In this document: piece by piece, positions 14,283-23,900 of the stretch
How the letters are laid out: each line of letters begins with the position of its first letter
How positions within the stretch are numbered: the first letter of the stretch is position 1
Assembly: GCA_033764075.1 (NCBI GenBank)
Contig: JANRJH010000007.1
Coordinates: forward strand, 92,304-156,303
Length of the DNA: 64,000 bases
Reading direction: 5' to 3'
Source of the DNA: M3007 sp033764075
GTDB lineage: Bacteria > Bacteroidota > Bacteroidia > Chitinophagales > Saprospiraceae
Notes under the pieces: generated by a model
Told to the model about the DNA's origin: nothing
Seen by the model: the letters and a program-made list of their open reading frames with translations, nothing else
Databases searched by the model: none
Translations under genes and position numbers: made by a program

Positions 14283-15639
14283 CAACATCCTTTTCCTGAT
14301 CCTGGCGGTATCGGAATTGTCCGGACAGTCGGAGAAACAGGTCATCGACCGGGTTATTGCCACCGTAGGTGGCGAAATTATCCTCTACAGCGAAATCCAG
14401 GAACAGGTGGCCTATGCCAAACAGCAAAACCCCGACCTCCCGGAATCCTATGCCTGCATGGCCCTGCAAAGCGCGCTCGTGGAGCGCATGCTGGTCAACC
14501 AGGCCAAGCTCGACTCTGTGCTGGTCTCCGACGAAGAGGTGGAAACCCAGCTCAACGCCCGGGTCGACCGCCTGCTGGTGTACTTCAACCAGGACCAGAA
14601 AGCGCTCGAGGAATACTACGGCCAATCCATAGACCAGATAAAAAACAGCCTGCGCAACGACATGCGCAACCAGTTGCTGGCCACCCGCATGCAGGACCAG
14701 ATCACGTCAAAAGCAACCATCACCCCCTCCGAGGTCAAAGCGTTTTTCAATAATATTCCTGCAGACTCCCTGCCGTACTTCAACGCCGAGGTGGAAATCC
14801 GTGAAATCCTGTACAAGCCTCGCATCAGCGAGGCGGAACGCAAAAAGGCAAAGGAAAAAGCGGAAGAGCTGCGCAAACGGATCGTCGAAAACGGCGAAAG
14901 TTTCGCCGAGCTGGCCCGTAAATACAGCGACGACCCTGGCAGCGGACAAGCCGGCGGCGATCTGGGTTGGCAAAAACGCGGCACCTTTGTGTCCGACTTC
15001 GAAGCCGCCGTGTACAACCTCGAAAAATCACAGATCAGCCAACTGGTGGAAACGGAGTTCGGGTTTCACGTCATCCAACTCATCGAACGCCGCGGTAACC
15101 TCGTGCACTGCCGCCACATCCTCATCAAACCGGAAGTGACCGACGAGGACCTGGAGGCCGCCGAACAACTGCTCGACTCCGTACGCCAGCTCCTGCTCAC
15201 CAACCGCCTCACGTTCACCGAAGCCGTGAAAAAGTTCGGCGACGAGAACACCGCCAGCTACAACAACGACGGCCGGGTGTCGAACCCCAGAACCGGCAAC
15301 TCCTTTTTTGAAATCGCCGACCTCGACACCGACGTCTTTTTTGCCATCGACGGCATTGAGATCGGACAGGTAACGGAGCCCATTCCGCTGCGCGCACCAA
15401 CCGGTGAGCGCTATTACCGCCTCGTTGAGCTGGTGAGCCGCAGCAAACCGCACAAGGCCAACCTGCAGGAAGACTACAACAAAATACAACAGGCGGCGCT
15501 GGAGCAAAAAAAGGCAGAGTTCACCGAAAAATGGGTGATCGAAAAATTGCAAAACACCTACCTCACCGTGGGCGAAAACTACCGCGATTGCGAAAGCCTC
15601 CAAATACTAATTAAGAACAATACCGCCATCCGTCCCTAA
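14260..15639 (+). CDS. surA: Periplasmic peptidyl-prolyl isomerase SurA
   Basis: A 459-residue SurA-type chaperone. The GTG at 14260 overlaps the upstream gene by 23 bp and leads straight into a signal peptide (LISNILFLILAVSELSGQ), which no later ATG provides. The N-terminal module starts at VIDRVIATVGGEIILYSEI. Two parvulin domains follow: the first about residues 175-275 (ESFAELARKYSDDPGSGQAG, GDLGWQKRG, ETEFGFHVIQLIERRG), the second about 285-395 (CRHILIKPEV...FTEAVKKFGDE), which is more divergent. SurA escorts unfolded beta-barrel proteins to the Bam complex; bamA is the next gene. Confidence 0.92.
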   Translation: MRTLNLISNILFLILAVSELSGQSEKQVIDRVIATVGGEIILYSEIQEQVAYAKQQNPDLPESYACMALQSALVERMLVNQAKLDSVLVSDEEVETQLNARVDRLLVYFNQDQKALEEYYGQSIDQIKNSLRNDMRNQLLATRMQDQITSKATITPSEVKAFFNNIPADSLPYFNAEVEIREILYKPRISEAERKKAKEKAEELRKRIVENGESFAELARKYSDDPGSGQAGGDLGWQKRGTFVSDFEAAVYNLEKSQISQLVETEFGFHVIQLIERRGNLVHCRHILIKPEVTDEDLEAAEQLLDSVRQLLLTNRLTFTEAVKKFGDENTASYNNDGRVSNPRTGNSFFEIADLDTDVFFAIDGIEIGQVTEPIPLRAPTGERYYRLVELVSRSKPHKANLQEDYNKIQQAALEQKKAEFTEKWVIEKLQNTYLTVGENYRDCESLQILIKNNTAIRP

Positions 15640-15723
15640 ACCGCCCGTTCCGTTTACATTCAACGAGCTTCCTCCTTACTCATGCCCTATCCAGGCAGAC
15701 AGGTATACCCTGTTCAACCCACC

Positions 15724-18252
15724 ATGATGCGCATTCTTTTCAGCTTGCTCTTGCTTTGCCCGGCGCTCCTGCACGCACAATCGACGGCCGACACCATTAC
15801 GCCCATGATGGTTTACGGTAAACCGCAGGACTACGAGATCGGGGGCATCCGGGTCACCGGAGCCCAGTACGCCGACGCCGGCGCCGTGATCGCGATCGCC
15901 GGCTTTCGCGTCGGTGAAAAAATCAGGATCCCCGGGCCCTCCGTCACCAAAGCGGTCAAGGCGCTATGGGACCTGAAACTGTTCACCGACGTGCAGATCA
16001 TTCAGGAACGTGTGCAGGAAAACAAGGTCTTCCTCGAAATTGCCGTAACCGAGGTGCCCCGGTACAGCCGCCACTCCTTCACAGGGGTCAAAAAATCGTC
16101 GCACGACGACCTCAACGAAGTCATCAACAGCCACCTGCCCAAAGGCGCCATCCTCACCGATAACGTGAAGGCTACCCTGGTGTACGCGCTCAAAAAATAT
16201 TATTCGGAAAAAGGCAACCTGGATGCCAAAATCGATATAAAAAGTTTTCCCGACGAACGCAGCACCAACGCTGTTCGCCTGGAATTTGCCATCGACCCGG
16301 GCGACAAGGTGCCCATCGCCGAAATCATGCTGGTGGGCGTGCAAGACGTCAAAGAAAAGACCATCAAGAAAAAAATGAAGAAAACCAGCGAGAAATCGCG
16401 GATCTTCAAAAAGTCGCAATACGTTCGTGAAGACTACCTGGAAGACAAGCTGGCCGTCGAGGCATATTACAACACCCTTGGGTTCCGCGACGCCCGCATC
16501 ACCCGCGACAGCATCTGGCGCAACAAAAAGGGCGAGGTAATGATCCAGCTCTTCGTCGACGAGGGCAACCGGTACTACTTCCGGAACATCACCTGGAAAG
16601 GAAACACCATCCACGACGAAAAACTCCTCAACCAGGTCCTCGGCATCAAAAAGGGCGATGTGTACAATCAGGAACTGCTGGAATCCCGCCTGTCTTTCAG
16701 CCAGGACGGCCGCGACGTGTCCTCCCTATACCTCGACAACGGATACCTCTTTTTCCGGGTCGATCCCATCGAAACTGCCATTGAAAACGATTCCATTGAC
16801 CTCGAACTGCGCGTGTTCGAAGGGCCCCAGGCGACCATCGACCGGGTGGTGATCAAGGGTAATGACCGTACGCACGAGCACGTCATCCGCCGCGAGTTGT
16901 TTACCCGCCCGGGCGACAAGTTCAGTCGGGCCGACATCATTCGCTCCCAACGCCAGCTGGTCAACCTGGGGTACTTCAACCCGGAAACCATGACCATCAA
17001 CACGCCGGTGAACCCCGACCGCGGAACGGTCGACATCGAGTACACCGTCGAAGAAAAACCCTCCGACCAGTTGGAACTGTCCGCCGGTTACCAGCCGTCG
17101 ACCCAGTTCACCCGGGGCGGCATCATCGGTACCCTGGGGGTCACGTTCAACAACTTCTCCCTGCGCAACGTGACCAACCCGGAGACCTGGAACCCCCTGC
17201 CCCAGGGCGACGGGCAGCGGCTCAGCCTCCGGTTGCAAACATCGGGCGAGCGCTTCCAGTCGTACAACGCCTCCTTTACCGAACCCTGGCTGGGTGGCAA
17301 AAAGCCCAACTCCATGACCGTGGCCGGTTTTTACAACCGCTTCGTCAACGGCATCCAGGGTGACATCTCTTACCAAAAACTGGGCATCATCCAGGGTACG
17401 GTGGCTTTCGGCACCCGCCTGCGTTTTCCAGACGACAACTTTATTTTCCGCGCCGAACTCGACCTGCAAAACCTCAACCTGTTCAACTGGCCAGGTTTTG
17501 TGGACGACGAGGGTCGCCTGGTCAACAACGGCAGCTACAACAACTACAACCTGGGACTTACCCTGGCCCGAAACAGCGTGAACGACCCCATATTCCCCAA
17601 GAGCGGCTCCCTGTTCTCCCTGAACCTGCAAATGACGCCGCCCTATTCGTGGTTCAAGGATGAGTCGTTTTATGATACAGACGACGTGCAGGAGCTGTAC
17701 CGCTACGTCGAATACGTCAAATGGCGCATCGACGCCGTGTGGTACACCACGCTCGTCGGCAAACTCGTACTGGCCACCTCCGCAAAGATTGGCCTGCTGG
17801 GCCGCTGGTCCGACAAAACATCCCTGACGCCGTTCGAGCGCTTCGACCTGGGTGGCGACGGCCTGAATAACCAGAACATCGGCCTGAACGGCAGAACCAT
17901 CGTCAGTATGCGCGGTTACGCCGTGAACGACATCATGAATCAGTTTCCCGGCGGCGCCGGTGTATTCGACAAGTTCACCGTCGAGCTCCGCTATCCCATC
18001 ACCACCAGTCCGGCCAGCACCATCTATGTGCACACGTTCGCGCAGGCCGGCAACGCCTTCCAGCGCATCGCCGATTTTAACCCCTTCGACACCCGGCGCT
18101 CGTTCGGCGCCGGTCTGCGGGTGTTCCTGCCCATGTTCGGCACCCTTGGTTTCGACTACGGCTTCGGATTTGATAAACCCAATATTCCCAGAGGAAGCGG
18201 ACTGGGCGAGTACGGAAGATTTAACATCGTTCTGGGCTTCGAACCGGACTAA
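15724..18252 (+). CDS. bamA: Outer-membrane protein assembly factor BamA (Omp85)
   Basis: An 842-residue Omp85 protein. The signal peptide begins at ATG 15724 or 15727 (MRILFSLLLLCPALLHAQ); an upstream ATG at 15682 gives no signal. Residues of about 40-440 hold the POTRA domains (GGIRVTGAQY, IAEIMLVGVQDV, YFRNITWKGNTIHDE, IDRVVIKGNDRTHEHVIRRE). The rest is the 16-strand barrel, with the conserved lid-loop region near GLNGRTIVSMRGY and a C-terminal FGFDKPNIPRGSGLGEYGRF...LGFEPD. It inserts beta-barrel proteins into the outer membrane. Position directly after surA supports the assignment. Confidence 0.94.
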   Translation: MMRILFSLLLLCPALLHAQSTADTITPMMVYGKPQDYEIGGIRVTGAQYADAGAVIAIAGFRVGEKIRIPGPSVTKAVKALWDLKLFTDVQIIQERVQENKVFLEIAVTEVPRYSRHSFTGVKKSSHDDLNEVINSHLPKGAILTDNVKATLVYALKKYYSEKGNLDAKIDIKSFPDERSTNAVRLEFAIDPGDKVPIAEIMLVGVQDVKEKTIKKKMKKTSEKSRIFKKSQYVREDYLEDKLAVEAYYNTLGFRDARITRDSIWRNKKGEVMIQLFVDEGNRYYFRNITWKGNTIHDEKLLNQVLGIKKGDVYNQELLESRLSFSQDGRDVSSLYLDNGYLFFRVDPIETAIENDSIDLELRVFEGPQATIDRVVIKGNDRTHEHVIRRELFTRPGDKFSRADIIRSQRQLVNLGYFNPETMTINTPVNPDRGTVDIEYTVEEKPSDQLELSAGYQPSTQFTRGGIIGTLGVTFNNFSLRNVTNPETWNPLPQGDGQRLSLRLQTSGERFQSYNASFTEPWLGGKKPNSMTVAGFYNRFVNGIQGDISYQKLGIIQGTVAFGTRLRFPDDNFIFRAELDLQNLNLFNWPGFVDDEGRLVNNGSYNNYNLGLTLARNSVNDPIFPKSGSLFSLNLQMTPPYSWFKDESFYDTDDVQELYRYVEYVKWRIDAVWYTTLVGKLVLATSAKIGLLGRWSDKTSLTPFERFDLGGDGLNNQNIGLNGRTIVSMRGYAVNDIMNQFPGGAGVFDKFTVELRYPITTSPASTIYVHTFAQAGNAFQRIADFNPFDTRRSFGAGLRVFLPMFGTLGFDYGFGFDKPNIPRGSGLGEYGRFNIVLGFEPD

Positions 18253-18295
18253 AACCCGGATTTTTGTTCGACCGGATCAACCAGGATCACAGCAA

Positions 18296-20455
18296 ATGAA
18301 GAGATACCTTGTCACGGCCGCCTTGCCCTACGCCAACGGCCCCCTGCACATCGGCCACCTGGCGGGCGCTTACCTGCCCGCTGATGTCTATGTGCGTTAC
18401 CTGCGCCTCATGGGCAAGGATGTGGTGTTTGTGTGCGGCTCCGACGAGCACGGCGCGGCCATCACCGTAAAGGCCCGCAAAGAAGGCGTGACGCCGCAGG
18501 AGGTGGTCGACAAGTACCACGCCATCCTGCGCGATACCTTCGACGCCATCGGCATCGCGTTCGACGTGTACCACCGCACCTCCGCTCCCCTGCACCACGA
18601 AACCTCCCAGGATTTTTTCCGGACGCTCCTCCAAAAGGGCGAATTTACCGAAGAAACCACCGAGCAGTACTACGACCCGGAAGCCAATCAGTTCCTTGCC
18701 GACCGCTACATCGCCGGCACCTGCCCGGTGTGCAGCAATCCCGACGCCTATGGCGACCAGTGCGAGCGCTGCGGCTCCGCCCTCAGCCCCAACGACCTCA
18801 TCGAGCCCCGGTCCCTGCTCAGCGGCGCCAAACCCGTGAAACGCCCGACCAAACACTGGTTCCTCCGCCTCGACCGGCACGAAGCCTGGCTGCGCGAATG
18901 GATCAACCAGGGAACGCTCGACGGCGCCGCCCACCACGACCCGAAAGACTGGAAAAACCACGTCGTGGGCCAATGCAACTCCTGGCTCGACCAGGGGCTG
19001 CAACCCCGCGCCATGACCCGCGACCTCGACTGGGGCGTCGACGTGCCCCATGAGGTGCCGGACAGCCAGGGCAAAAAACTATACGTGTGGCTCGATGCCC
19101 CCATCGGCTACATCTCGGCCACCAAACAATGGGCAGCGGATACCTGCCGCGACTGGGAGCCCTACTGGAAAGACAAGGACACCGCCCTTGTGCACTTCAT
19201 CGGCAAGGACAACATCGTCTTCCACTGCCTCATCTTTCCGGCCATACTCAAAGCGCACGGCGACTACATACTGCCGGTGAACGTGCCCGCCAACCAGTTC
19301 CTCAACCTGGAAGGTCGCAAGCTGTCTACCTCCAAAAACTGGGCGGTGTGGGTGCACGAGTTCATCGCCGGGTGGCCCGGCTACGAAGACGCCCTGCGCT
19401 ACAACATGCTCAAAAACCTGCCCGAGCAGAAAGACAGCGAGTTTACCTGGAAAGGTTTTCAGGAAAGCACCAACGCAGAACTGGTGAACAACCTCGCCAA
19501 CTTCGCCAACCGGGTGCTGGTGCTCACCCACAAATTCTACCTGGGGGTGGTGCCGGAGGTCGACACGGAACGGCTGGTGGGCAGCGGATGGGCCCAGGAC
19601 ACGCAAACCCAGTACAACGAAGACCTGCGCCTGCTGCACCAGAAGCTCGTGGCCGTCGGTCGTGAAATTGAACAGTTCAATCTCCGGGAGGCGCTGCGCC
19701 TGGTCATGGAAATCTCCGGCGCGGGCAATGCCCTGCTCCAGTTCAACGAACCCTGGAAAATGGTGAACACCGACCCGGCGACGGTGCGTGTGGTGCTCAA
19801 CCTGGCCATCCAGTACATGGCCGCCCTGTCGGTCGTCCTGCGCCCCTTCCTGCCGTTCTCGGCCGCCAAAATGCGCAACCTGCTCAACCTGCCCCCGCTC
19901 GACGACAAGGGCGACCTGCTCGCCATCCTCAACGACCTCATCGAAGGCAACCCCATCCTGCCGGAAAATCACCTGCTCAACCAGCCCGAACACCTCTTCG
20001 CCCGTGTACCCGACGAGCGCATACAATCGGAAATCGATAAACTCCTCCAGATGGAACCCTCCTCTCCCACGCCCGTAGCATCCGACAACGCCGCCCACGC
20101 AGCGGCGCCGGCATTCAAACCCCTGGCCGAAACCATCGCGTACGATGATTTTGCCAAACTCGACATCCGCACCGGCCGCATCCTGGAGGCCGAGAAAATG
20201 CCGAAATCCAAAAAATTGCTCAAACTGCGCGTCGACCTCGGCTTCGAAGAACGCACCATCCTTTCCGGCATTGCCGAACACTTCGAGCCGGAAGCCGTCG
20301 TCGGCCGTCAGGTGATCGTGCTGGCCAACCTGGCCCCCCGACCCATGATGGGCGTGGCATCACAAGGCATGATCCTCATGGCCGAAAATGCCGAAGGCAA
20401 ACTCAGCTTTGTGCAGCCGGAGGAAGGGTGGCCCAGCGGGTGGAACGTGAAGTAG
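18296..20455 (+). CDS. metG: Methionyl-tRNA synthetase
   Basis: A 719-residue class I synthetase that charges tRNA-Met. The ATG at 18296 opens MKRYLVTAALPYANGPLHIGH, containing the HIGH motif; the KMSKS equivalent is KLSTS in LEGRKLSTSKNW. The knuckle zinc ligands are CPVCSNPDAYGDQCERCG. After the anticodon-binding domain, the last 110 residues (from YDDFAKLDIRTGRILEAE) form the EMAP/Trbp111-type tRNA-binding domain that dimerises in many bacterial enzymes. It follows bamA by 43 bp without a visible terminator. Confidence 0.96.
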   Translation: MKRYLVTAALPYANGPLHIGHLAGAYLPADVYVRYLRLMGKDVVFVCGSDEHGAAITVKARKEGVTPQEVVDKYHAILRDTFDAIGIAFDVYHRTSAPLHHETSQDFFRTLLQKGEFTEETTEQYYDPEANQFLADRYIAGTCPVCSNPDAYGDQCERCGSALSPNDLIEPRSLLSGAKPVKRPTKHWFLRLDRHEAWLREWINQGTLDGAAHHDPKDWKNHVVGQCNSWLDQGLQPRAMTRDLDWGVDVPHEVPDSQGKKLYVWLDAPIGYISATKQWAADTCRDWEPYWKDKDTALVHFIGKDNIVFHCLIFPAILKAHGDYILPVNVPANQFLNLEGRKLSTSKNWAVWVHEFIAGWPGYEDALRYNMLKNLPEQKDSEFTWKGFQESTNAELVNNLANFANRVLVLTHKFYLGVVPEVDTERLVGSGWAQDTQTQYNEDLRLLHQKLVAVGREIEQFNLREALRLVMEISGAGNALLQFNEPWKMVNTDPATVRVVLNLAIQYMAALSVVLRPFLPFSAAKMRNLLNLPPLDDKGDLLAILNDLIEGNPILPENHLLNQPEHLFARVPDERIQSEIDKLLQMEPSSPTPVASDNAAHAAAPAFKPLAETIAYDDFAKLDIRTGRILEAEKMPKSKKLLKLRVDLGFEERTILSGIAEHFEPEAVVGRQVIVLANLAPRPMMGVASQGMILMAENAEGKLSFVQPEEGWPSGWNVK

Positions 20456-20530
20456 AATGCGGAGTGCGGAGTGGGGAATAAGGGGGCGCTTGGCTTTGTT
20501 GAATGTGGAATGGGGAACGGGGGCGTGGTT
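20456..20530 (+). repeat. Interspersed element copy 1 (GCGGA tandem plus GGGCGCTTGG core)
   Basis: Starts at the metG stop codon with near-repeats of AATGCGGAGTGCGGAGT, then GGGGGCGCTTGGCTTTG, then another set of AATGTGGAATGGGGAA units. The same order of motifs is found in inverse orientation at about 30164-30212, also next to a stop codon. Confidence 0.6.
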
Positions 20531-20559
20531 GTCACACCGCGACGTTTAGGAAGCGGTTG

Positions 20560-20853
20560 TCAACCATGTATTGTTCGAGGGATTTTATTACCCGGCCCAA
20601 GCATAGAGGTCGCTTTGGCATTTTTATAAAAGTCCTTCATCAAATTGGTGAGCAATTGGTTCACGTTAATATTGCTTTGCGATACCCAGTCGGCAATCTC
20701 TTTATCAATGGCAACTTCGGCACGCAGTACCCGTACCAATTTTTCATTTTCAAAATCCTCGGTCGTGATGTCTGCATCATCTTCAAAATCAATGCTGTCA
20801 TCATCGTAAAATACGAGATCGTCAGGAAGTGCAACCCCGTTTTTCCTGAGCAA
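20560..20853 (-). CDS. BrnA-like small protein (orphan antitoxin candidate)
   Basis: A 97-residue frame with only a TTG start at 20853. Its middle, YDDDSIDFEDDADITTEDF, followed by VLRAEVAIDKEIADWVSQSN and NVNQLLTNLMKDFY, resembles BrnA antitoxins: an acidic DDxxxD..T..F segment and then a ribbon-helix-helix DNA-binding fold. No BrnT toxin is adjacent; only 70 bp separate it from the next gene. A different frame on the same strand (20532-20595) also reads protein-like (VIKSLEQYMVDNRFLNV) up to a TGA, so the end may be frameshifted and the gene decaying. Confidence 0.45.
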   Translation of the reverse strand: MLRKNGVALPDDLVFYDDDSIDFEDDADITTEDFENEKLVRVLRAEVAIDKEIADWVSQSNINVNQLLTNLMKDFYKNAKATSMLGPGNKIPRTIHG

Positions 20854-20925
20854 AAAACAGCGGCACCCCGGCTATTCGGGAGGGCGAGTCACCCCGGTCA
20901 TAGAAGGCTTTGCTCTGTTCCAGTC

Positions 20926-23900
20926 TTATCGCTCCAGCACCACCAGTTTCTCCATGCCCCACCGCGCCCCGGCGCGCAGCTGCACAAGGTACAGCCCGCC
21001 GGGCAGTTGGCCCACCTGGACGGGCAGTCTGTTCTCTCCGGCCGCGGCTGCGAACGGCTGCTCGTACAGCAGGCGGCCGCCCGGGTCGAGGATGGAGAGC
21101 GTCGCTTCAGTTGCCTGCTCCAGGTTGAAACGCACCCACACCTGTTCCGTGGCCGGGTTGGGCTGGGTAGCGAGTTGAAGTGCCCGGACTTCAGCATGAT
21201 CCGTGTTGGTGATCACCCCGTCGAATTCCAGGCGTACGCCCGATTCGGCCAGGGCGCTGTTGTAACAATAGCCCGGCAGTGCTTCAGGATACAGACGGAG
21301 TACTTCACTCAGGCGGGCGCCGTTTTGCAGGGCCTTGAAACGCAGGCGGAACAGCGGCGTGTTTTCGTGCAGCGGAAGATCCTCCGCCTGTGCCCAAACG
21401 ATTCTGATTTCGCCTTCAGCAACGCGGTAAAGGCCGATGTGGCCTTCTGTGAGCGGGAAAGCGTCGTCGGGTGTGGCGGCGCTCAGTTGCAATTGCGCCG
21501 GATCGAACCAAAGGGCGAACTGGAATGCGGCCAGGCCGTCGAGCTGATCGGCACGGAGCTGGACTTCCAGTTCGGCACCGGCCTCGAGCGTCTGGTCGTT
21601 CAGACGCAACACCAGGGGCCCACCCTGCCCGAAATTGGCGGGATTGGCCCAGGCGGCCGTCACGTCGCCCAGTTTGATGCCGAGGAAGTCCTGTCCCGTG
21701 ACGTTGCCGCTCACATTGTTGAGGGTGATTTGTTCCGGGAAGCCCCAGGGGATACTGGGGTTGGGGAAGGTATAGGCAGAGGGCACGAAACGCCAGGAGG
21801 TGATCTGGTTGAGGGCGGCGGAATTGCCCAGTAGGGCCTGGCTGATCAGCGCGGCATCGAGGGTACTGATGGAGTTGCTTTTGTTCACATCGGCCGCAAT
21901 GCGCAGGTAAGGGCCGGGTAAAGGGGCAATGTTCGTGACGTGTTGCTGGATGGCGGCGGCATCGGCCACGGTGACGCCGTTGAGTTTGTTGGTGTTTTTC
22001 GTGGGTTTCAGGGTGAAATTACCCGATGTCGCTGGAATTTGAATCAGGAAATCACCGTTCACATCGGTCAGATCGTTGCCGGTGGCAGGGCCGGTGAGGC
22101 TTACGTTGGCGTTCCCGACGCCGGTGACGCCGTTGCGCTCCCAAACGATATTACCGCTGAAACTTGTTGCTCCACAGGATGCCTGTGTGATCGTATACGT
22201 TTGGTCGCTAAAAATGCCCGTATTGCATTTCAGCCGTACCCGCACCGTGTAGGTGTCGCCATCGGGGTTGCCCGTAGTGCCGAAGCCGCTGATGATGTTG
22301 AACGGATCGGCTGTTACATCTGCAAAATTGGGGGAGCCGGAGAAGACACTGCCCCCAACGATGGCATACTCCAAACCGGTGGTGTTTCCGTCAAGACCGC
22401 CCGTCAGGTCGATGATAAGGCCGCCTTGCGTCGGCGCGGCACAAACGGGCTGAACGGGCGTTACCATGACGTATTGAATTTCTCCAGAGGCGTTTTCGTC
22501 GATCTGTCCGTTGCAGTTGTTATCCAGACTGTCGCATATTTCGATGGCGCCGGGGTTAATGGCAGCGTCGTTATCATTACAATCACTACCCAAACTGGAA
22601 GCAGTGTATCCAACGGGCAAACTTGCTCCGCTGCAAATTTGAGCGAGTGCCCCCACAGTATATCCATCTCCATCGGCATCTGTATACCCACTGAGGAGTT
22701 GCCACTTTGTATTGTCAGATGGAGCGCAATCGGTATTGGTTAATGCGTAACCGACAGGTGGACTGTAAGCATCGTCGGCACAAATTCCACTAATCAGGCT
22801 ACCCGCACCCACCCCGTCACCATCTGTGTCGGTATAAAAGCTAAAGTCACCAGAGCCATAGACCGTATCTTTAAGCAAAATCGCACAGTCATTAAGATCC
22901 GTGATTAATACAGCGTAAATTCCAGGGTTGAGCCCTGAGATATCCTGGGTGTTCTGACCAGTGCCCCATTGATAACTCACAGGCACTCCCGGACCGGCAA
23001 TAGTCACATCTACGGATCCGTCATTCCCCGCACAAGTCGCATCGGTTGCACCTATGGTTGCATTTATGGAGGGATGCATGTTAGCCGTCACATTTGCTGA
23101 TGCAGGGCATCCCTGAGCACTGATGACAGTTCCCGTAAATGTGGTTGAAGCCGTCAGGTTTTCTGCTACCGGGTTGCTGATAAAAGGATCTGTAAGATTG
23201 CCCGCAGGCGCCCAACTGTAACGATTGATCGTATTACCAGGAGGCGTGAACCGGTATACCAGACCGGCAAATAAATAATCAGCAGAACTGATAATGTTAT
23301 TTGGATAAACTGAATTGGCCACGGCAGGGTTTCCGGGTGACATACTTATCCAATCATTAGTCGGATCAGAACCAGTAAGACCTATGGAAACCAGTGGATT
23401 TAATCCGTTCTGCATGTTTCCATACCTCATCTCAACGACATTGGTAGTTTCATACAACCAAACCTGAAAATTCACCGGCGGTGCGGATGGATTACCATTC
23501 CCGGACCATAATACGCCTTTCCATTCTGCAATGAATATTCTGTTGGGTGCAGCACCGACGGTTTTATAGGACACAGATCCCGCCGGGGCGTAAAGATCAT
23601 CCCATAAGGGCGCGATTAAGTTTCCATTGAATACATGGATTGAAGGGATATTATTTTCGCCAAAAGGATCGAAGTTAACATTTGATCCCAGGCATAACAC
23701 GCCATTGGAAGACAGGCCTATTTCAGTATAGGACATACCCCCGTAATGAAAAGAAAACGGCAAAGGAATATTGGTTTGCCTATCATCATCTCCTGCGATG
23801 GTAGAAACGGTAGCTCCAGTCAGCTCGTTGTACGAAGAGGTCAATTCTTCAAAAGTGTAATACCGTACCAGATCGGGGGTATTTTCCTGTCCTGTTACAT

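Noticed and set aside
16726..18033. A 435-codon minus-strand frame opposite bamA
   Set aside because: Low-complexity Val/Gly/His-rich translation, opposite clear Omp85 motifs.
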